The notes: generated by a model from the sequence alone, not told the origin. DNA of 11,292 nucleotides from a bacterium (GCA_027037705.1 JALVYZ010000241.1:1-11292), one strand, 5' to 3'. Positions 1 through 7,045 are shown, numbered from the stretch's first letter. Numbers and translations are program-made.

Positions 1-1
1 A

Positions 2-604
2 ACTGGACCTGTTGGTGAAGGGCATATCGTTATTCAGCCAGATATTGAATGTTCCCCATGTAGTTATCAAACAAATTGTCTTAATTTAAATTGTCATAAT
101 TTAGTATCTCCTGAATTAATAAATAGTATAATTTTTGAAGAAGAAATTATTAGTGGAGAACAAGTAAAAATTCTTAAAACTAAATATGATAGTGATGATT
201 TTTTATCATATGAAAAAGTTTATGGAAATGATGATGAATTCATAAAAAATAGAGATAATTTAAAGAAAATATGGGTAAATATTCTTGAAAATAAGAAATT
301 TAAAATAGAAGAAAATGATAAACTAATGGAAATTAATTCACTAATTGATGAAATTTTTAAATTACTTAATAAAATTTATAAAGAAAGTAATATTTATGAA
401 ATTAATTTGCTCTGGGAAAAGATAACACACATTGAAAATATTTTAAAAAAAACGATTGTATCAAATTATAAACAATTTGAGCCTTTTTATAAGTATTTTG
501 AATTATTAAAAAATTTTAACGAAAAGGAAGATTTTTATACACTTATTAGAAATTATGAATCTGGAATAGTTAAGCTAAAATATGCAATTAATAATTTTTG
601 TTGA
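2..604 (+). CDS. Glycosyltransferase family 9 (heptosyltransferase-type), C-terminal part
   Basis: The reading frame is open from the left edge, so the start lies outside the window and 200 residues are visible. The first 40 residues carry the end of a family 9 glycosyltransferase domain: a GPxGEGH turn, then VIQPDIECSPC followed by two further cysteines (C17, C20, C26 and C31 of the visible part), then an SPELI segment. This C-x2-C-x5-C-x4-C cluster before a final helix is common in ADP-heptose:LPS heptosyltransferase relatives, which move sugars from nucleotide donors onto lipid A core or similar glycans at the inner face of the membrane. The remaining 160 residues are a Lys/Glu/Asn-rich, probably helical extension that I do not recognise. 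An in-frame ATG at 326 is internal, since the frame is continuous through it. The TGA stop lies inside the -35 box of the next promoter. The family call is fairly secure; the acceptor is unknown. Confidence 0.78.
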   Translation, partial: TGPVGEGHIVIQPDIECSPCSYQTNCLNLNCHNLVSPELINSIIFEEEIISGEQVKILKTKYDSDDFLSYEKVYGNDDEFIKNRDNLKKIWVNILENKKFKIEENDKLMEINSLIDEIFKLLNKIYKESNIYEINLLWEKITHIENILKKTIVSNYKQFEPFYKYFELLKNFNEKEDFYTLIRNYESGIVKLKYAINNFC

Positions 605-629
605 CATTAAAGGTTTCTTTTAATATATT
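601..629 (+). promoter_or_regulatory. Sigma-70-type promoter for the zapB-like/zapA unit
   Basis: A perfect -35 box TTGACA (601-606) is followed after exactly 17 bases by TATATT (624-629), which matches the -10 consensus at five of six positions. The expected start of transcription is about 635-637, which is the ATG of the next gene at 637. There is no Shine-Dalgarno sequence close to that ATG; the nearest AAAGG, at 609-613, is too far away and would not be in the transcript. The message is therefore probably leaderless or nearly so. The promoter would drive the short coiled-coil gene and zapA, and perhaps the 6S RNA by read-through. Confidence 0.72.
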
Positions 630-636
630 TTTATTG

Positions 637-810
637 ATGTTAGAAAAAATTGATATACTTGAAAAAAAAGTAGATAGTTTAATAGAAAATTATAAAAATT
701 TAAAGAAGGAGAATAAAGAATTAAAAGAAAAAGTAGAACTTGCAGCTAATAGGATAGAAAGACTTATAGAAATTCTGGATAAAGAGGGAATTTTTGATGA
801 GGGTAGTTGA
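637..810 (+). CDS. Short leucine-zipper protein, ZapB/TIGR02449-like
   Basis: This is a 57-residue, highly charged protein that should form one continuous coiled coil. Leucines at 8, 15, 22 and 29, then A36 and L43, occupy one heptad position. I5, V12, Y19, N26, V33, I40 and L47 occupy the partner position, with N26 as the usual buried polar residue of a parallel dimer. Size, heptad pattern and location just before zapA and 6S RNA match the short TIGR02449-type proteins that precede zapA in many proteobacteria, and in shape the division factor ZapB. A role at the FtsZ ring with ZapA is inferred from context. I chose the ATG at 637 over a TTG at 598 because the promoter at 601-629 would exclude the earlier start. 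The 3' end overlaps zapA by 14 bases, suggesting translational coupling. The coding call is good; the family name is tentative. Confidence 0.72.
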   Translation: MLEKIDILEKKVDSLIENYKNLKKENKELKEKVELAANRIERLIEILDKEGIFDEGS

Positions 811-1045
811 AGTTAACATACTAAACTCAAAATACAGATTAAAAACAGATGTCCCAGAAAAAGATTTTAATGAAATTATAACAATTTTAAATAAAAGAAT
901 TGATGAATTGAAAAAAACTGCTGGGACATTAAGTAATAATAAGTTAAAGATTTTAGTGGCAATTTGTTTAGCTGAAGAAATTTATTCTGGAGCAAAAAAA
1001 ATAGATTCGTTAATACAAAAAATATCATTAATGGAGAATTCATAA
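797..1045 (+). CDS. zapA: Cell division protein ZapA
   Basis: ZapA is a small cytoplasmic protein that binds and bundles FtsZ filaments at the division site, usually as an antiparallel tetramer. This 82-residue product has the family layout: an N-terminal beta hairpin (VVEVNILNSKYRLKTD, residues 3-18), a helix around residues 22-40 (FNEIITILNKRIDEL), an LSNNKLKILVAICLAEEI segment (residues 45-62), and a C-terminal helix that forms the coiled coil. The ATG at 797 is preferred to the TTG three bases earlier because it sits 8 bases after AGAGGG (783-788). It overlaps the preceding coiled-coil gene by 14 bases, as expected for co-translated partners. The 6S RNA begins about five bases after its stop, reproducing the zapA-ssrS linkage known from proteobacteria. 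Confidence 0.88.
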   Translation: MRVVEVNILNSKYRLKTDVPEKDFNEIITILNKRIDELKKTAGTLSNNKLKILVAICLAEEIYSGAKKIDSLIQKISLMENS

Positions 1046-1050
1046 TTATG

Positions 1051-1229
1051 ACCTGGGCTATTAGTCTCCAGAAATATAATTGTTGGACCAACACTAAATA
1101 AATTAGGGCCGCTTCCTTGTGGGGGTGTGCATGCCTGCCTCGTGCAGGAAGCCTAAACCCACAATAGTAGCCCTTATTTCCCGAGAGGGGTTCATCAATT
1201 TATTTCTGGGACGGTAGCCCGGGTCTCTT
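1051..1229 (+). ncRNA. ssrS: 6S RNA
   Basis: 6S RNA imitates an open promoter and binds housekeeping RNA polymerase, damping transcription in slow growth. The 5' strand ACCTGGGCTA (1051-1060) pairs with TAGCCCGGGT (1215-1224). After an internal loop, CCAGAAATA (1068-1076) pairs with TATTTCTGG (1201-1209) and AATTG (1078-1082) with CAATT (1196-1200). Beyond the central bubble, AGGGC/GCCCT (1105-1109/1170-1174), TTGTGGG/CCCACAA (1117-1123/1158-1164) and an apical CCTGC/GCAGG hairpin (1134-1138/1144-1148) complete the long arm. A CCC-GAGA-GGG hairpin (1180-1189) sits in the 3' side of the bubble, where E. coli 6S also has a hairpin. The segment GCATGC...GAAGCCTAAA closely resembles the E. coli core. 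Its place just after zapA is the classic one. A weak -10 (CATAAT, 1041-1046) could start it; otherwise it is cut from a zapA transcript. Ends are approximate. Confidence 0.9.
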
Positions 1230-1238
1230 TTCTTTTCC
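1206..1238 (+). terminator. Possible weak intrinsic terminator at the 6S RNA 3' end
   Basis: CTGGG (1206-1210) can pair with CCCGG (1218-1222) across a 7-base loop, with one G-T pair. The hairpin is followed by the pyrimidine-rich, T-dominated run TCTCTTTTCTTTTCC from 1224. This resembles a short factor-independent terminator that uses the same bases as the closing stem of the 6S RNA. The stem is only five pairs and the T run is interrupted, so termination may be partial, allowing read-through into rny. Confidence 0.35.
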
Positions 1239-1261
1239 TCTTTATCCAGAATTTCTATAAT
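1233..1261 (+). promoter_or_regulatory. Candidate promoter for rny-ymdB
   Basis: A perfect -10 box TATAAT lies at 1256-1261. At 17 bases upstream is TTTTCC (1233-1238), a poor match to the -35 consensus (three of six). The expected start is near 1268, giving a leader of about 23 bases that contains AGGAGG (1280-1285), an excellent ribosome-binding site five bases before the rny ATG. Because the region is so AT-rich, a TATAAT alone is only moderate evidence; its position just after the 6S RNA end adds support. Confidence 0.45.
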
Positions 1262-1290
1262 AAAATAATAAAAATTTTTAGGAGGATAAA

Positions 1291-2841
1291 ATGTGGATGG
1301 TTATTTCTATATTATGTTTAATTGCTGGTTTTGTTGGTGGATTTATTTATACAAAATCAAAATTGGAAGAGAAATATAAATCTGAAGCAAAAGATGCTCA
1401 AGCATTGTTAGAAAAGGCAAAAAAAGAAGCTGAAATAATATTAAGAGAAGCTGAAATCAAATCAAAAGATAAGATTTTTAAGGTTAAAAGTGAGCTTGAA
1501 AAAGAGATAAAAGAGAAGAGAGAAGAACTAAATAATTTTGAAAAAAGATTAATTCAAAAAGACACATTTTTAACTAAAAAAGAAGAGACATTGGAGAAAA
1601 AAGAAGAGGAAATATTAGAAAAAGAGAAATTTATCAATAAGAAAGAAGCAGAACTTCTTGAAAAAATAAAAGAATATGAAAATAATGTTAAAAAAGTAAA
1701 TGAAAAATTAGAGCAGATTAGTGGAATTACAGCTGAAGAGGCAAAACAGATTTTAATGAAAGAAATGGAAGAAGAAGCAAAATATGAAGTTGCAAAAAAA
1801 TTAAAAGAGATAGAGCTTGAATATAGGGAGCAGGCCAATAAAAAAGCTCAAGAAATATTAGCATTAGCAATTCAAAGATATGCATCTGATTTTGTTGCTG
1901 AAAAAACAGTAAGTGTAGTTACATTGCCAAGTGATGAAATGAAAGGTAGAATAATTGGACGAGAAGGTAGAAATATAAGGACATTAGAGACAATAACTGG
2001 GGTTGATCTAATTATTGATGATACTCCTGAAGCTGTTGTAATTTCTTGTCATGATCCTGTAAGAAGAGAAATAGCTAAAGTAGCATTAGAAAAGTTAATT
2101 CAAGATGGTAGAATTCATCCAGGTAGAATTGAAGAAGTGGTAGAGAAAGTTAAAGAAGGAATAGAAGAAGAAATTAAAGAATATGGAGAAAAAGCTATTT
2201 TTGAAGTGGGTATTCATAAAATGCATCCAGAATTAATTAGATTAATAGGGAGATTAAAATATAGAACAAGTTATGGACAAAATGTTTATCAACATTCAAT
2301 TGAAACTGCGTTTATTAGTGGAATTTTAGCAAGTGAACTTGGTTTAGATTATAAGATTGCAAGAAGGGCTGGTTTGCTTCATGATATTGGAAAAGCTGTT
2401 GACCATGATATCCCAGGATCACATGCAATAATTGGAGCTGAACTTGCAAAAAAATATGGTGAGAGAGAGGAAGTTGTAAATGCGATTGCGTCTCATCATG
2501 ATGAGGTGGAAAAAACATCAATTTATTCTGTTTTAGTACAAGCAGCTGATGCTTTGTCTGGTGCAAGGCCTGGTGCGCGAGGGGAAACATATGAAACTTA
2601 TATTAAAAGATTAGAAGAACTTGAGAAAATTCCAATGGAATTTGATGGTGTAACTAAAGCATATGCAATCCAAGCAGGTAGAGAAGTTAGAGTAATAGTT
2701 GAAAATGATAAAATCTCAGATGATTATGCATATGTTTTAGCAAGAGATATTGCAAAAAAAGTTGAAAAAGAGTTAACCTATCCTGGACAGATTAAAGTTA
2801 CAGTTATAAGAGAAACAAGGGCAATAGAATATGCATCATAA
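1291..2841 (+). CDS. rny: Ribonuclease Y
   Basis: RNase Y is the membrane-anchored endoribonuclease that starts mRNA decay and some RNA processing in bacteria lacking an RNase E-led system. The 516-residue product has the full family layout and length. Residues 2-20 form an N-terminal membrane anchor ([18 protein letters not shown]). Residues 25-200 form a long Lys/Glu-rich coiled coil. A KH RNA-binding domain follows, with [10 protein letters not shown] at 219-228. The HD metal-dependent phosphohydrolase domain has H335, the H364-D365 pair in LLHDIGKA, and SHHD at 401-404. The C-terminal region is intact. It starts at an ATG five bases after AGGAGG and overlaps ymdB by 11 bases, as in many rny-ymdB pairs. 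The 6S RNA directly upstream makes it plausible, though unproven, that this enzyme processes or turns over 6S RNA or its transcript. Confidence 0.97.
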   Translation: MWMVISILCLIAGFVGGFIYTKSKLEEKYKSEAKDAQALLEKAKKEAEIILREAEIKSKDKIFKVKSELEKEIKEKREELNNFEKRLIQKDTFLTKKEETLEKKEEEILEKEKFINKKEAELLEKIKEYENNVKKVNEKLEQISGITAEEAKQILMKEMEEEAKYEVAKKLKEIELEYREQANKKAQEILALAIQRYASDFVAEKTVSVVTLPSDEMKGRIIGREGRNIRTLETITGVDLIIDDTPEAVVISCHDPVRREIAKVALEKLIQDGRIHPGRIEEVVEKVKEGIEEEIKEYGEKAIFEVGIHKMHPELIRLIGRLKYRTSYGQNVYQHSIETAFISGILASELGLDYKIARRAGLLHDIGKAVDHDIPGSHAIIGAELAKKYGEREEVVNAIASHHDEVEKTSIYSVLVQAADALSGARPGARGETYETYIKRLEELEKIPMEFDGVTKAYAIQAGREVRVIVENDKISDDYAYVLARDIAKKVEKELTYPGQIKVTVIRETRAIEYAS

Positions 2842-3625
2842 TGTTAAAATTTTATTTATAGGGGATATTATAGGAAGACCAGGAAGGAAATTATTATTTG
2901 AGCATCTTAAAAATTTGCAAAAAGAGTTTCTGCCTGATTTTACTATTGTTAATATTGAAAATTCTGCAGGAGGAATGGGAATTACAAAGAAAGTTTTAGA
3001 AGAAATTGAAAAAAACTGTGAAATTGATGTTTACACTACTGGAAATCATGTTTGGGATAAAAAAGAATTTGAAAAATATGTTAATCATTTTGAAAATGTT
3101 CTAATTCCAGCTAATTATCCAGAAAATGTACCTGGAAATAGATACTTTATTGCTGAAAAAAATGGTAAAAAGTTAGGTGTATTTAATCTTCTTGGAAGAG
3201 CATTAATGGGACTTAATTTAGAATGTCCATTTAGAACAGCAAAAAAGATTATTGAAAAATTTAAAAATGTAACTAAAAATATCCTTTTGGATTTTCATGC
3301 TGAAGCAACAAGCGAAAAAAATGCTCTTGCATTTTATCTTGATGGAGATGTGTCAGCAATTATTGGAACTCATACTCATATTCAGACAGCAGATGAAAGA
3401 ATTATGAATAATGGGACAGCATATATTACTGATGCTGGAATGACAGGAATTTTTGATTCAGTTATAGGTTATAATGAAAAAATTGCTATTCAGAAATTTT
3501 TAACTCAGATGCCTAAAAAACATGAGGTTAAAACTAAAGGAAAGTTAGTAATTCAAGGTGTTATAGTTGAATTAGATTCAGAAGGTAAAGCTGTAAACAT
3601 CGAAAGATTGAAAAATTTTTATTGA
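2831..3625 (+). CDS. ymdB: YmdB-family metallophosphoesterase (TIGR00282 type)
   Basis: This 264-residue protein belongs to the calcineurin-like family of B. subtilis YmdB, reported to cleave 2',3'-cyclic nucleotides and to affect biofilm and motility decisions and RNA levels. All expected metal ligands are visible: D12 in [11 protein letters not shown]43-N44 in NIENSAGG, N72-H73 in TTGNHVWD, H156 in [10 protein letters not shown], and H181 and H183 in [10 protein letters not shown]. The ITDAGMTG signature is at 199-206. No signal peptide is present, so it acts in the cytoplasm. The ATG at 2831 overlaps the end of rny and follows an AAGGG (2817-2821) by nine bases. Co-transcription with rny is widespread in bacteria, which supports a shared role in RNA metabolism. 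The TGA stop is part of a TTGACA sequence, but no good -10 follows at the right distance. The physiological substrate here is unknown. Confidence 0.93.
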   Translation: MHHNVKILFIGDIIGRPGRKLLFEHLKNLQKEFLPDFTIVNIENSAGGMGITKKVLEEIEKNCEIDVYTTGNHVWDKKEFEKYVNHFENVLIPANYPENVPGNRYFIAEKNGKKLGVFNLLGRALMGLNLECPFRTAKKIIEKFKNVTKNILLDFHAEATSEKNALAFYLDGDVSAIIGTHTHIQTADERIMNNGTAYITDAGMTGIFDSVIGYNEKIAIQKFLTQMPKKHEVKTKGKLVIQGVIVELDSEGKAVNIERLKNFY

Positions 3626-3635
3626 CAATTTTATT

Positions 3636-3675
3636 TTAATTAGATAGCAGGAATGAGTTAAAATCTATCTATTAA
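3636..3675 (+). promoter_or_regulatory. Dyad straddling a candidate acpP promoter
   Basis: In the 73-base gap before acpP, TAGATAG (3641-3647) is the exact reverse complement of CTATCTA (3665-3671). One bulged T (3640) away, the pairing extends with TTAA (3636-3639) against TTAA (3672-3675), giving 11 pairs around a 17-base centre. A -10-like TAAAAT (3659-3664) lies in that centre, with a weak TTAATT 17 bases upstream (3637-3642). The dyad arms would then flank the -10 box and cover the start point, as a repressor operator would. It could instead be an RNA hairpin if transcription starts upstream, for example from TTGACA at 3622-3627, although that box lacks a good -10. Control of fatty-acid synthesis genes is the obvious inference. 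Confidence 0.4.
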
Positions 3676-3698
3676 GTAATAAAAAGAAGGGGGAAAAA

Positions 3699-3938
3699 AT
3701 GAGTCAAGAAATTGAAAGCAAAGTAATTAAAATAATTGCAGAAAAATTAGGAATTGATGAAAGCGAGGTAAAACCAGAAGCATCATTTATTGATGATTTA
3801 GGAGCGGATTCTCTTGATATTGTGGAGCTTGTTATGGAATTAGAAGAAGAGTATGGAATTGAAATACCAGATGAAGATGCTGAAAAAATAAAAACTGTAC
3901 AGGATGCAATTGACTATATTAAAGAAAAAACTCAATAA
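3699..3938 (+). CDS. acpP: Acyl carrier protein
   Basis: AcpP carries growing acyl chains as thioesters on a phosphopantetheine arm during type II fatty-acid synthesis in the cytoplasm. The 79-residue, strongly acidic product has the normal length. Its attachment site, [15 protein letters not shown], places the modified serine at residue 38. Helix I (residues 3-17) and the closing helix ([10 protein letters not shown]) are present, as is the acidic recognition helix after Ser38. GAAGGGGG (3686-3693) lies five bases before the ATG, a strong ribosome-binding site for a protein usually made in large amounts. fabF follows after nine bases. The dyad and candidate promoter just upstream suggest the acpP-fabF unit has its own control. 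Confidence 0.97.
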   Translation: MSQEIESKVIKIIAEKLGIDESEVKPEASFIDDLGADSLDIVELVMELEEEYGIEIPDEDAEKIKTVQDAIDYIKEKTQ

Positions 3939-3947
3939 GGGGTTTTT

Positions 3948-5192
3948 ATGGAAAAAAGAAGAGTTGCAGTAACTGGGGTGGGATTAATCACCCCATGTGG
4001 GACAGGTACTGAAAAGTCCTGGGAAAATATAAAAAATGGCATATCTGGAATAGATTTAATTAAAAAACTTGATGTATCAAGGTTTGAAACAAAAATAGCT
4101 GGAGAAGTTCACGATTTTGATCCGTTAGAGTTTTTTGATAAAAAGGAGTTGAGACGAATTGATACATTTATCCAATATGCTATTGCTGCAACTCAGTTTG
4201 CAATAGAACAAGCTAACATTGAATTTGATGAAGAATTAAAAGATAGAACTGGTGTCATAATTGGTGTAGGATTAGGTGGACTTGATATTATTGAAAAAAA
4301 CAAATTAATTCTTGAAGAAAAAGGACCTAAAAGAATTTCTCCTTTCTTTATTCCTATGTTAATAGGGAATGAAGCTGCAGCTAATGTTTCAATTAGATGG
4401 GGGTTTAAAGGACCAAATTTCTGTGTTACTACAGCTTGTGCATCAGGTGCACATTCAATAGGAGAAGCTTTTAAAATAATTCAACGAGGAGCTGCTGATG
4501 TTATAATAGCGGGAGGAGCTGAATCTGTTATTACTCCACTTTCAATATCTGGATTTAATTCAATGAAAGCACTTTCAAGAAGAAATGATGAACCTCAAAA
4601 AGCTTCTCGTCCATTTGATAAAGATCGAGATGGTTTTGTAATGGGAGAAGGTGCTGGTTTAATTATATTAGAAGATATGGACTTCGCAAAGAAAAGAGGT
4701 GCAAAAATATTAGCAGAAATTGTGGGTTATGGATTATGTTGTGAAGCCTATCATATTGCAGCTCCAGCCCCAGATGGTGTAGGAATGGCAATGAGTATGG
4801 AATTGGCACTTAAAGACGCTGGCATACAACCAGAAAATATAGATTATATTAATGCTCATGGTACAAGCACAGAATTAAATGATAAGTATGAAACAGCTGC
4901 TATAAAAAAAGTTTTCGGAGATTATGCATATAAATTAAAAGTGAGTTCAACAAAATCTATGACTGGACATCTACTTGGAGCTGCAGGCGGAATTGAGGCA
5001 GGTATATCAGTTCTTGCTATTAGAGATAATGTTATCCCTCCAACAATTAATTATGAGAATCCTGATCCAGAATGTGATTTAAATTATGTCCCAAATAAAA
5101 TGATTGAGCAAAAGTTAAATTACGTAATGTCAAATTCATTTGGATTTGGTGGTCAAAATGCCACTTTAATCTTTAAGAGGTATGAAGAATAA
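3948..5192 (+). CDS. fabF: Beta-ketoacyl-ACP synthase II
   Basis: FabF extends the acyl chain by decarboxylative condensation of malonyl-ACP with acyl-ACP, and helps set the proportion of unsaturated chains as temperature changes. The 414-residue protein is full length. The catalytic triad is clear: nucleophile C164 in [10 protein letters not shown]304 in NAHGTST and H341 in GHLLGAAGG, with the conserved K336 in STKSMTGH. The N-terminal [13 protein letters not shown] and the C-terminal [11 protein letters not shown] loop are both typical. The usual proline after GTST is a glutamate here, which is not expected to affect catalysis. AAGGGG, overlapping the acpP stop region (3937-3942), serves as ribosome-binding site. 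It follows its partner acpP and is followed without a gap by rpiB, where many bacteria have rnc. Confidence 0.96.
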   Translation: MEKRRVAVTGVGLITPCGTGTEKSWENIKNGISGIDLIKKLDVSRFETKIAGEVHDFDPLEFFDKKELRRIDTFIQYAIAATQFAIEQANIEFDEELKDRTGVIIGVGLGGLDIIEKNKLILEEKGPKRISPFFIPMLIGNEAAANVSIRWGFKGPNFCVTTACASGAHSIGEAFKIIQRGAADVIIAGGAESVITPLSISGFNSMKALSRRNDEPQKASRPFDKDRDGFVMGEGAGLIILEDMDFAKKRGAKILAEIVGYGLCCEAYHIAAPAPDGVGMAMSMELALKDAGIQPENIDYINAHGTSTELNDKYETAAIKKVFGDYAYKLKVSSTKSMTGHLLGAAGGIEAGISVLAIRDNVIPPTINYENPDPECDLNYVPNKMIEQKLNYVMSNSFGFGGQNATLIFKRYEE

Positions 5193-5627
5193 ATGGTATT
5201 AGCTATAGGTTCTGACCACGGAGGATATGAATTAAAGGAATTTTTAAAAAGTATATTGATTGAGTCTGGATATGAAGTAAAAGATTTTGGATGTTACTCT
5301 CAAGATTCTGTTGACTATCCTGATATTGCAATTTCTCTGTGCAAAGAATTACAGAAAGGTTCTTTTGACAGAGGAATTTTAATTTGCGGAACTGGTATTG
5401 GAATGAGTATTACTGCTAACAGATTTAAAGGTATTAGAGCAACACTTTGCAATGATTTATTTTCTGCTAAAATGAGTAGAAGACATAATAATTCTAACCT
5501 ATTATGTTTAGGTGGGAGAATAATTGGCAAAGATTTAGCAAAAGAAATATTAAATATATGGTTAACTGAGCCTTTTGATGGTGATAGACATTTAAGAAGA
5601 ATTAATAAAATAGATGACGAAATTTAG
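5193..5627 (+). CDS. rpiB: Ribose-5-phosphate isomerase B
   Basis: RpiB interconverts ribose 5-phosphate and ribulose 5-phosphate in the non-oxidative pentose phosphate pathway, supplying sugar for nucleotides. The 144-residue length is normal for the RpiB/LacAB family. Visible key residues are D8-H9 in GSDHGGYELK, the catalytic C65 in ICGTGIGMSI, and the RRHNNSN substrate loop (H98, N99) before LCLGGR. The active-site cysteine marks it as RpiB or a close allose isomerase rather than the LacA type, which lacks it. Its ATG directly abuts the fabF TAA stop; AAGAGG (5175-5180) lies 12 bases upstream, so translation is probably coupled. It is the last gene before a 149-base gap, and no clear hairpin terminator follows it. 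Confidence 0.95.
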   Translation: MVLAIGSDHGGYELKEFLKSILIESGYEVKDFGCYSQDSVDYPDIAISLCKELQKGSFDRGILICGTGIGMSITANRFKGIRATLCNDLFSAKMSRRHNNSNLLCLGGRIIGKDLAKEILNIWLTEPFDGDRHLRRINKIDDEI

Positions 5628-5731
5628 TTTAAAGACAAAGCTTATCTAATTTTAAATATTGAACTTCAAGTTTTATGAAATTATTTATCCTTAATTTTAT
5701 TATATAAAAAAGCTTTTTCTAAAATAAATAG

Positions 5732-5764
5732 TAACAGTTTATCTCATATAGTTTAACAGTTAAA
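5732..5764 (+). promoter_or_regulatory. Direct repeat plus dyad next to the glyA ribosome-binding site
   Basis: The gap 5628-5776 is the larger of the two intergenic spaces free of any RNA gene. TAACAGTT occurs twice, at 5732-5739 and 5754-5761, 22 bases apart (about two helical turns). The second copy lies inside a perfect 13-base dyad, TTTAAC-A-GTTAAA (5752-5764), whose right arm runs into the AAAGGAG ribosome-binding site (5762-5768). A -10-like TATAGT (5747-5752) lies between the copies but lacks a matching -35. A separate 12-base palindrome, AAAAAGCTTTTT, is at 5707-5718. The repeats look like tandem sites for a dimeric regulator of glyA. I saw no known riboswitch architecture. In such AT-rich DNA the evidence is suggestive only. 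Confidence 0.35.
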
Positions 5765-5776
5765 GGAGAATCGTTA

Positions 5777-7045
5777 ATGGCGTATATGGACATTTTAAAA
5801 GAAATTGATATTGAAATTGCAAAACTAATTAAAAATGAAATGATAAGGGAAGAGGAAAAGATTGTTTTGATTGCTTCTGAAAACTATTCATCACCTGCTG
5901 TATTGCAAGCAATGGGATCTGTTTTAACAAATAAATATGGAGAAGGATATCCTAAAAAAAGATATTATGGAGGATGTGAATATATAGATGAAGTTGAACA
6001 AATTGCAATAGACAGAGCTAAAGAACTGTTTGGTGCAAAATTTGTAAATGTACAACCTCATTCTGGATCATCAGCAAATATGGCTGTTTATTTTAGTATT
6101 TTGGAGCCAGGAGATAGAGTGCTTGGATTAAGGCTTGAACATGGTGGACATTTAACTCATGGTGCTAAAGTTAGTTTTTCTGGAAAATTTTTTAAATCAT
6201 TTCATTATGAATTAGATGATAATGGATTTTTAAATTATGATAAAATTAGAAAAATAGCAAAAGAAGTAAAACCAAAATTAATTATTACTGGTTATTCTTC
6301 TTATTCAAGAGAAATAGACTTTAAAAAATTCAGAGAGATAGCAGATGAAGTAGGAGCTTATTTAATGGCAGATATTGCCCATATTGCTGGTCTTATTGCA
6401 GCAGGGGTTCATCCTACTCCTGTTGGTATAGCTGATTTTGTTACTGCAACTACTCATAAAACTTTAAGAGGACCAAGAGGCGGAATAGTAATTTCAAAAA
6501 CAGAAGAACTTGCTAAAAAGATTGATAAAACTATTTTTCCTGGAATTCAAGGTGGTCCATTATTTCATGTAATTGCTGCCAAAGCAGTTGCTTTTAAGGA
6601 AGCTATGAAAGAAGATTTTAAACAGGATCAAATACAGACAGTTAAAAATTCAAAAGCTCTATGTGAAGAATTCAAAAAGTTAGGATATAGCATTGTTTCA
6701 GATGGAACAGACAACCATTTATTTGTAGTAGATTTAAGATGTAAAAACATTGATGGAAAAAAGGCACAAGACGCTTTGGATAAGGCTGGAATAACTTTAA
6801 ATAGAAATGCAATTCCAAATGATCCATTACCTCCAACAATTACAAGTGGAATAAGAATTGGAACACCAATAGTAACTACAAGAGGCATGAAAGAAAAAGA
6901 GATGGGAGAAATAGCGTATTTTATCAACAAGGTTTTATCTAACATTGATAATGAGAATATAATTAATGAAGTGAGAAAAGAGGTAAAAGATTTTTGTTCA
7001 AATTATCCATTTTATAAAGATTTGATAGAACAGTGTGATTTTTGA
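5777..7045 (+). CDS. glyA: Serine hydroxymethyltransferase
   Basis: GlyA uses pyridoxal phosphate to move the serine hydroxymethyl carbon to tetrahydrofolate, yielding glycine and 5,10-methylene-tetrahydrofolate, the cell's main one-carbon donor. The 422-residue protein has the normal bacterial length. The cofactor lysine is K228 in [15 protein letters not shown]199 and H202 in [14 protein letters not shown] hold and stack on the cofactor ring. ASENYSS (residues 33-39), [15 protein letters not shown] (52-66) and HGGHLTHG (122-129) are all typical. The phosphate loop reads HSGSSAN, where many bacterial enzymes have a glutamine in place of the second S of SS; eukaryotic forms also vary here. 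AGGAG lies eight bases before the ATG. The stop overlaps the comEB start, tying methylene-folate supply to a dUMP-producing enzyme. Confidence 0.97.
   Translation: MAYMDILKEIDIEIAKLIKNEMIREEEKIVLIASENYSSPAVLQAMGSVLTNKYGEGYPKKRYYGGCEYIDEVEQIAIDRAKELFGAKFVNVQPHSGSSANMAVYFSILEPGDRVLGLRLEHGGHLTHGAKVSFSGKFFKSFHYELDDNGFLNYDKIRKIAKEVKPKLIITGYSSYSREIDFKKFREIADEVGAYLMADIAHIAGLIAAGVHPTPVGIADFVTATTHKTLRGPRGGIVISKTEELAKKIDKTIFPGIQGGPLFHVIAAKAVAFKEAMKEDFKQDQIQTVKNSKALCEEFKKLGYSIVSDGTDNHLFVVDLRCKNIDGKKAQDALDKAGITLNRNAIPNDPLPPTITSGIRIGTPIVTTRGMKEKEMGEIAYFINKVLSNIDNENIINEVRKEVKDFCSNYPFYKDLIEQCDF

Noticed and set aside
876-1094. Open frame on the - strand across zapA and the start of the 6S RNA
   Set aside because: It lies opposite a well-supported gene and RNA, its product is low-complexity and hydrophobic, and no ribosome-binding site or homology is apparent.
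1554-1838. Ser/Phe-rich - strand open frame inside rny
   Set aside because: It is the mirror of the Lys/Glu-rich coiled-coil codons of RNase Y, a usual artefact in such sequence.
2315-2590. His/Gln/Leu-rich - strand open frame inside the rny HD domain
   Set aside because: It is antisense to a conserved catalytic domain and has no plausible start signal.
3622-3627. TTGACA at the ymdB stop as a strong acpP promoter
   Set aside because: No acceptable -10 lies 15-19 bases downstream; the best -10-like box (TAAAAT, 3659-3664) is too far away.
5707-5718. AAAAAGCTTTTT palindrome as an rpiB terminator
   Set aside because: The centre has almost no GC and no loop, so a stable RNA hairpin is unlikely; it is probably just AT-rich sequence.
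6065-6085. HSGSSAN in GlyA as a damaged cofactor loop
   Set aside because: This position varies among serine hydroxymethyltransferases and all other active-site motifs are intact.
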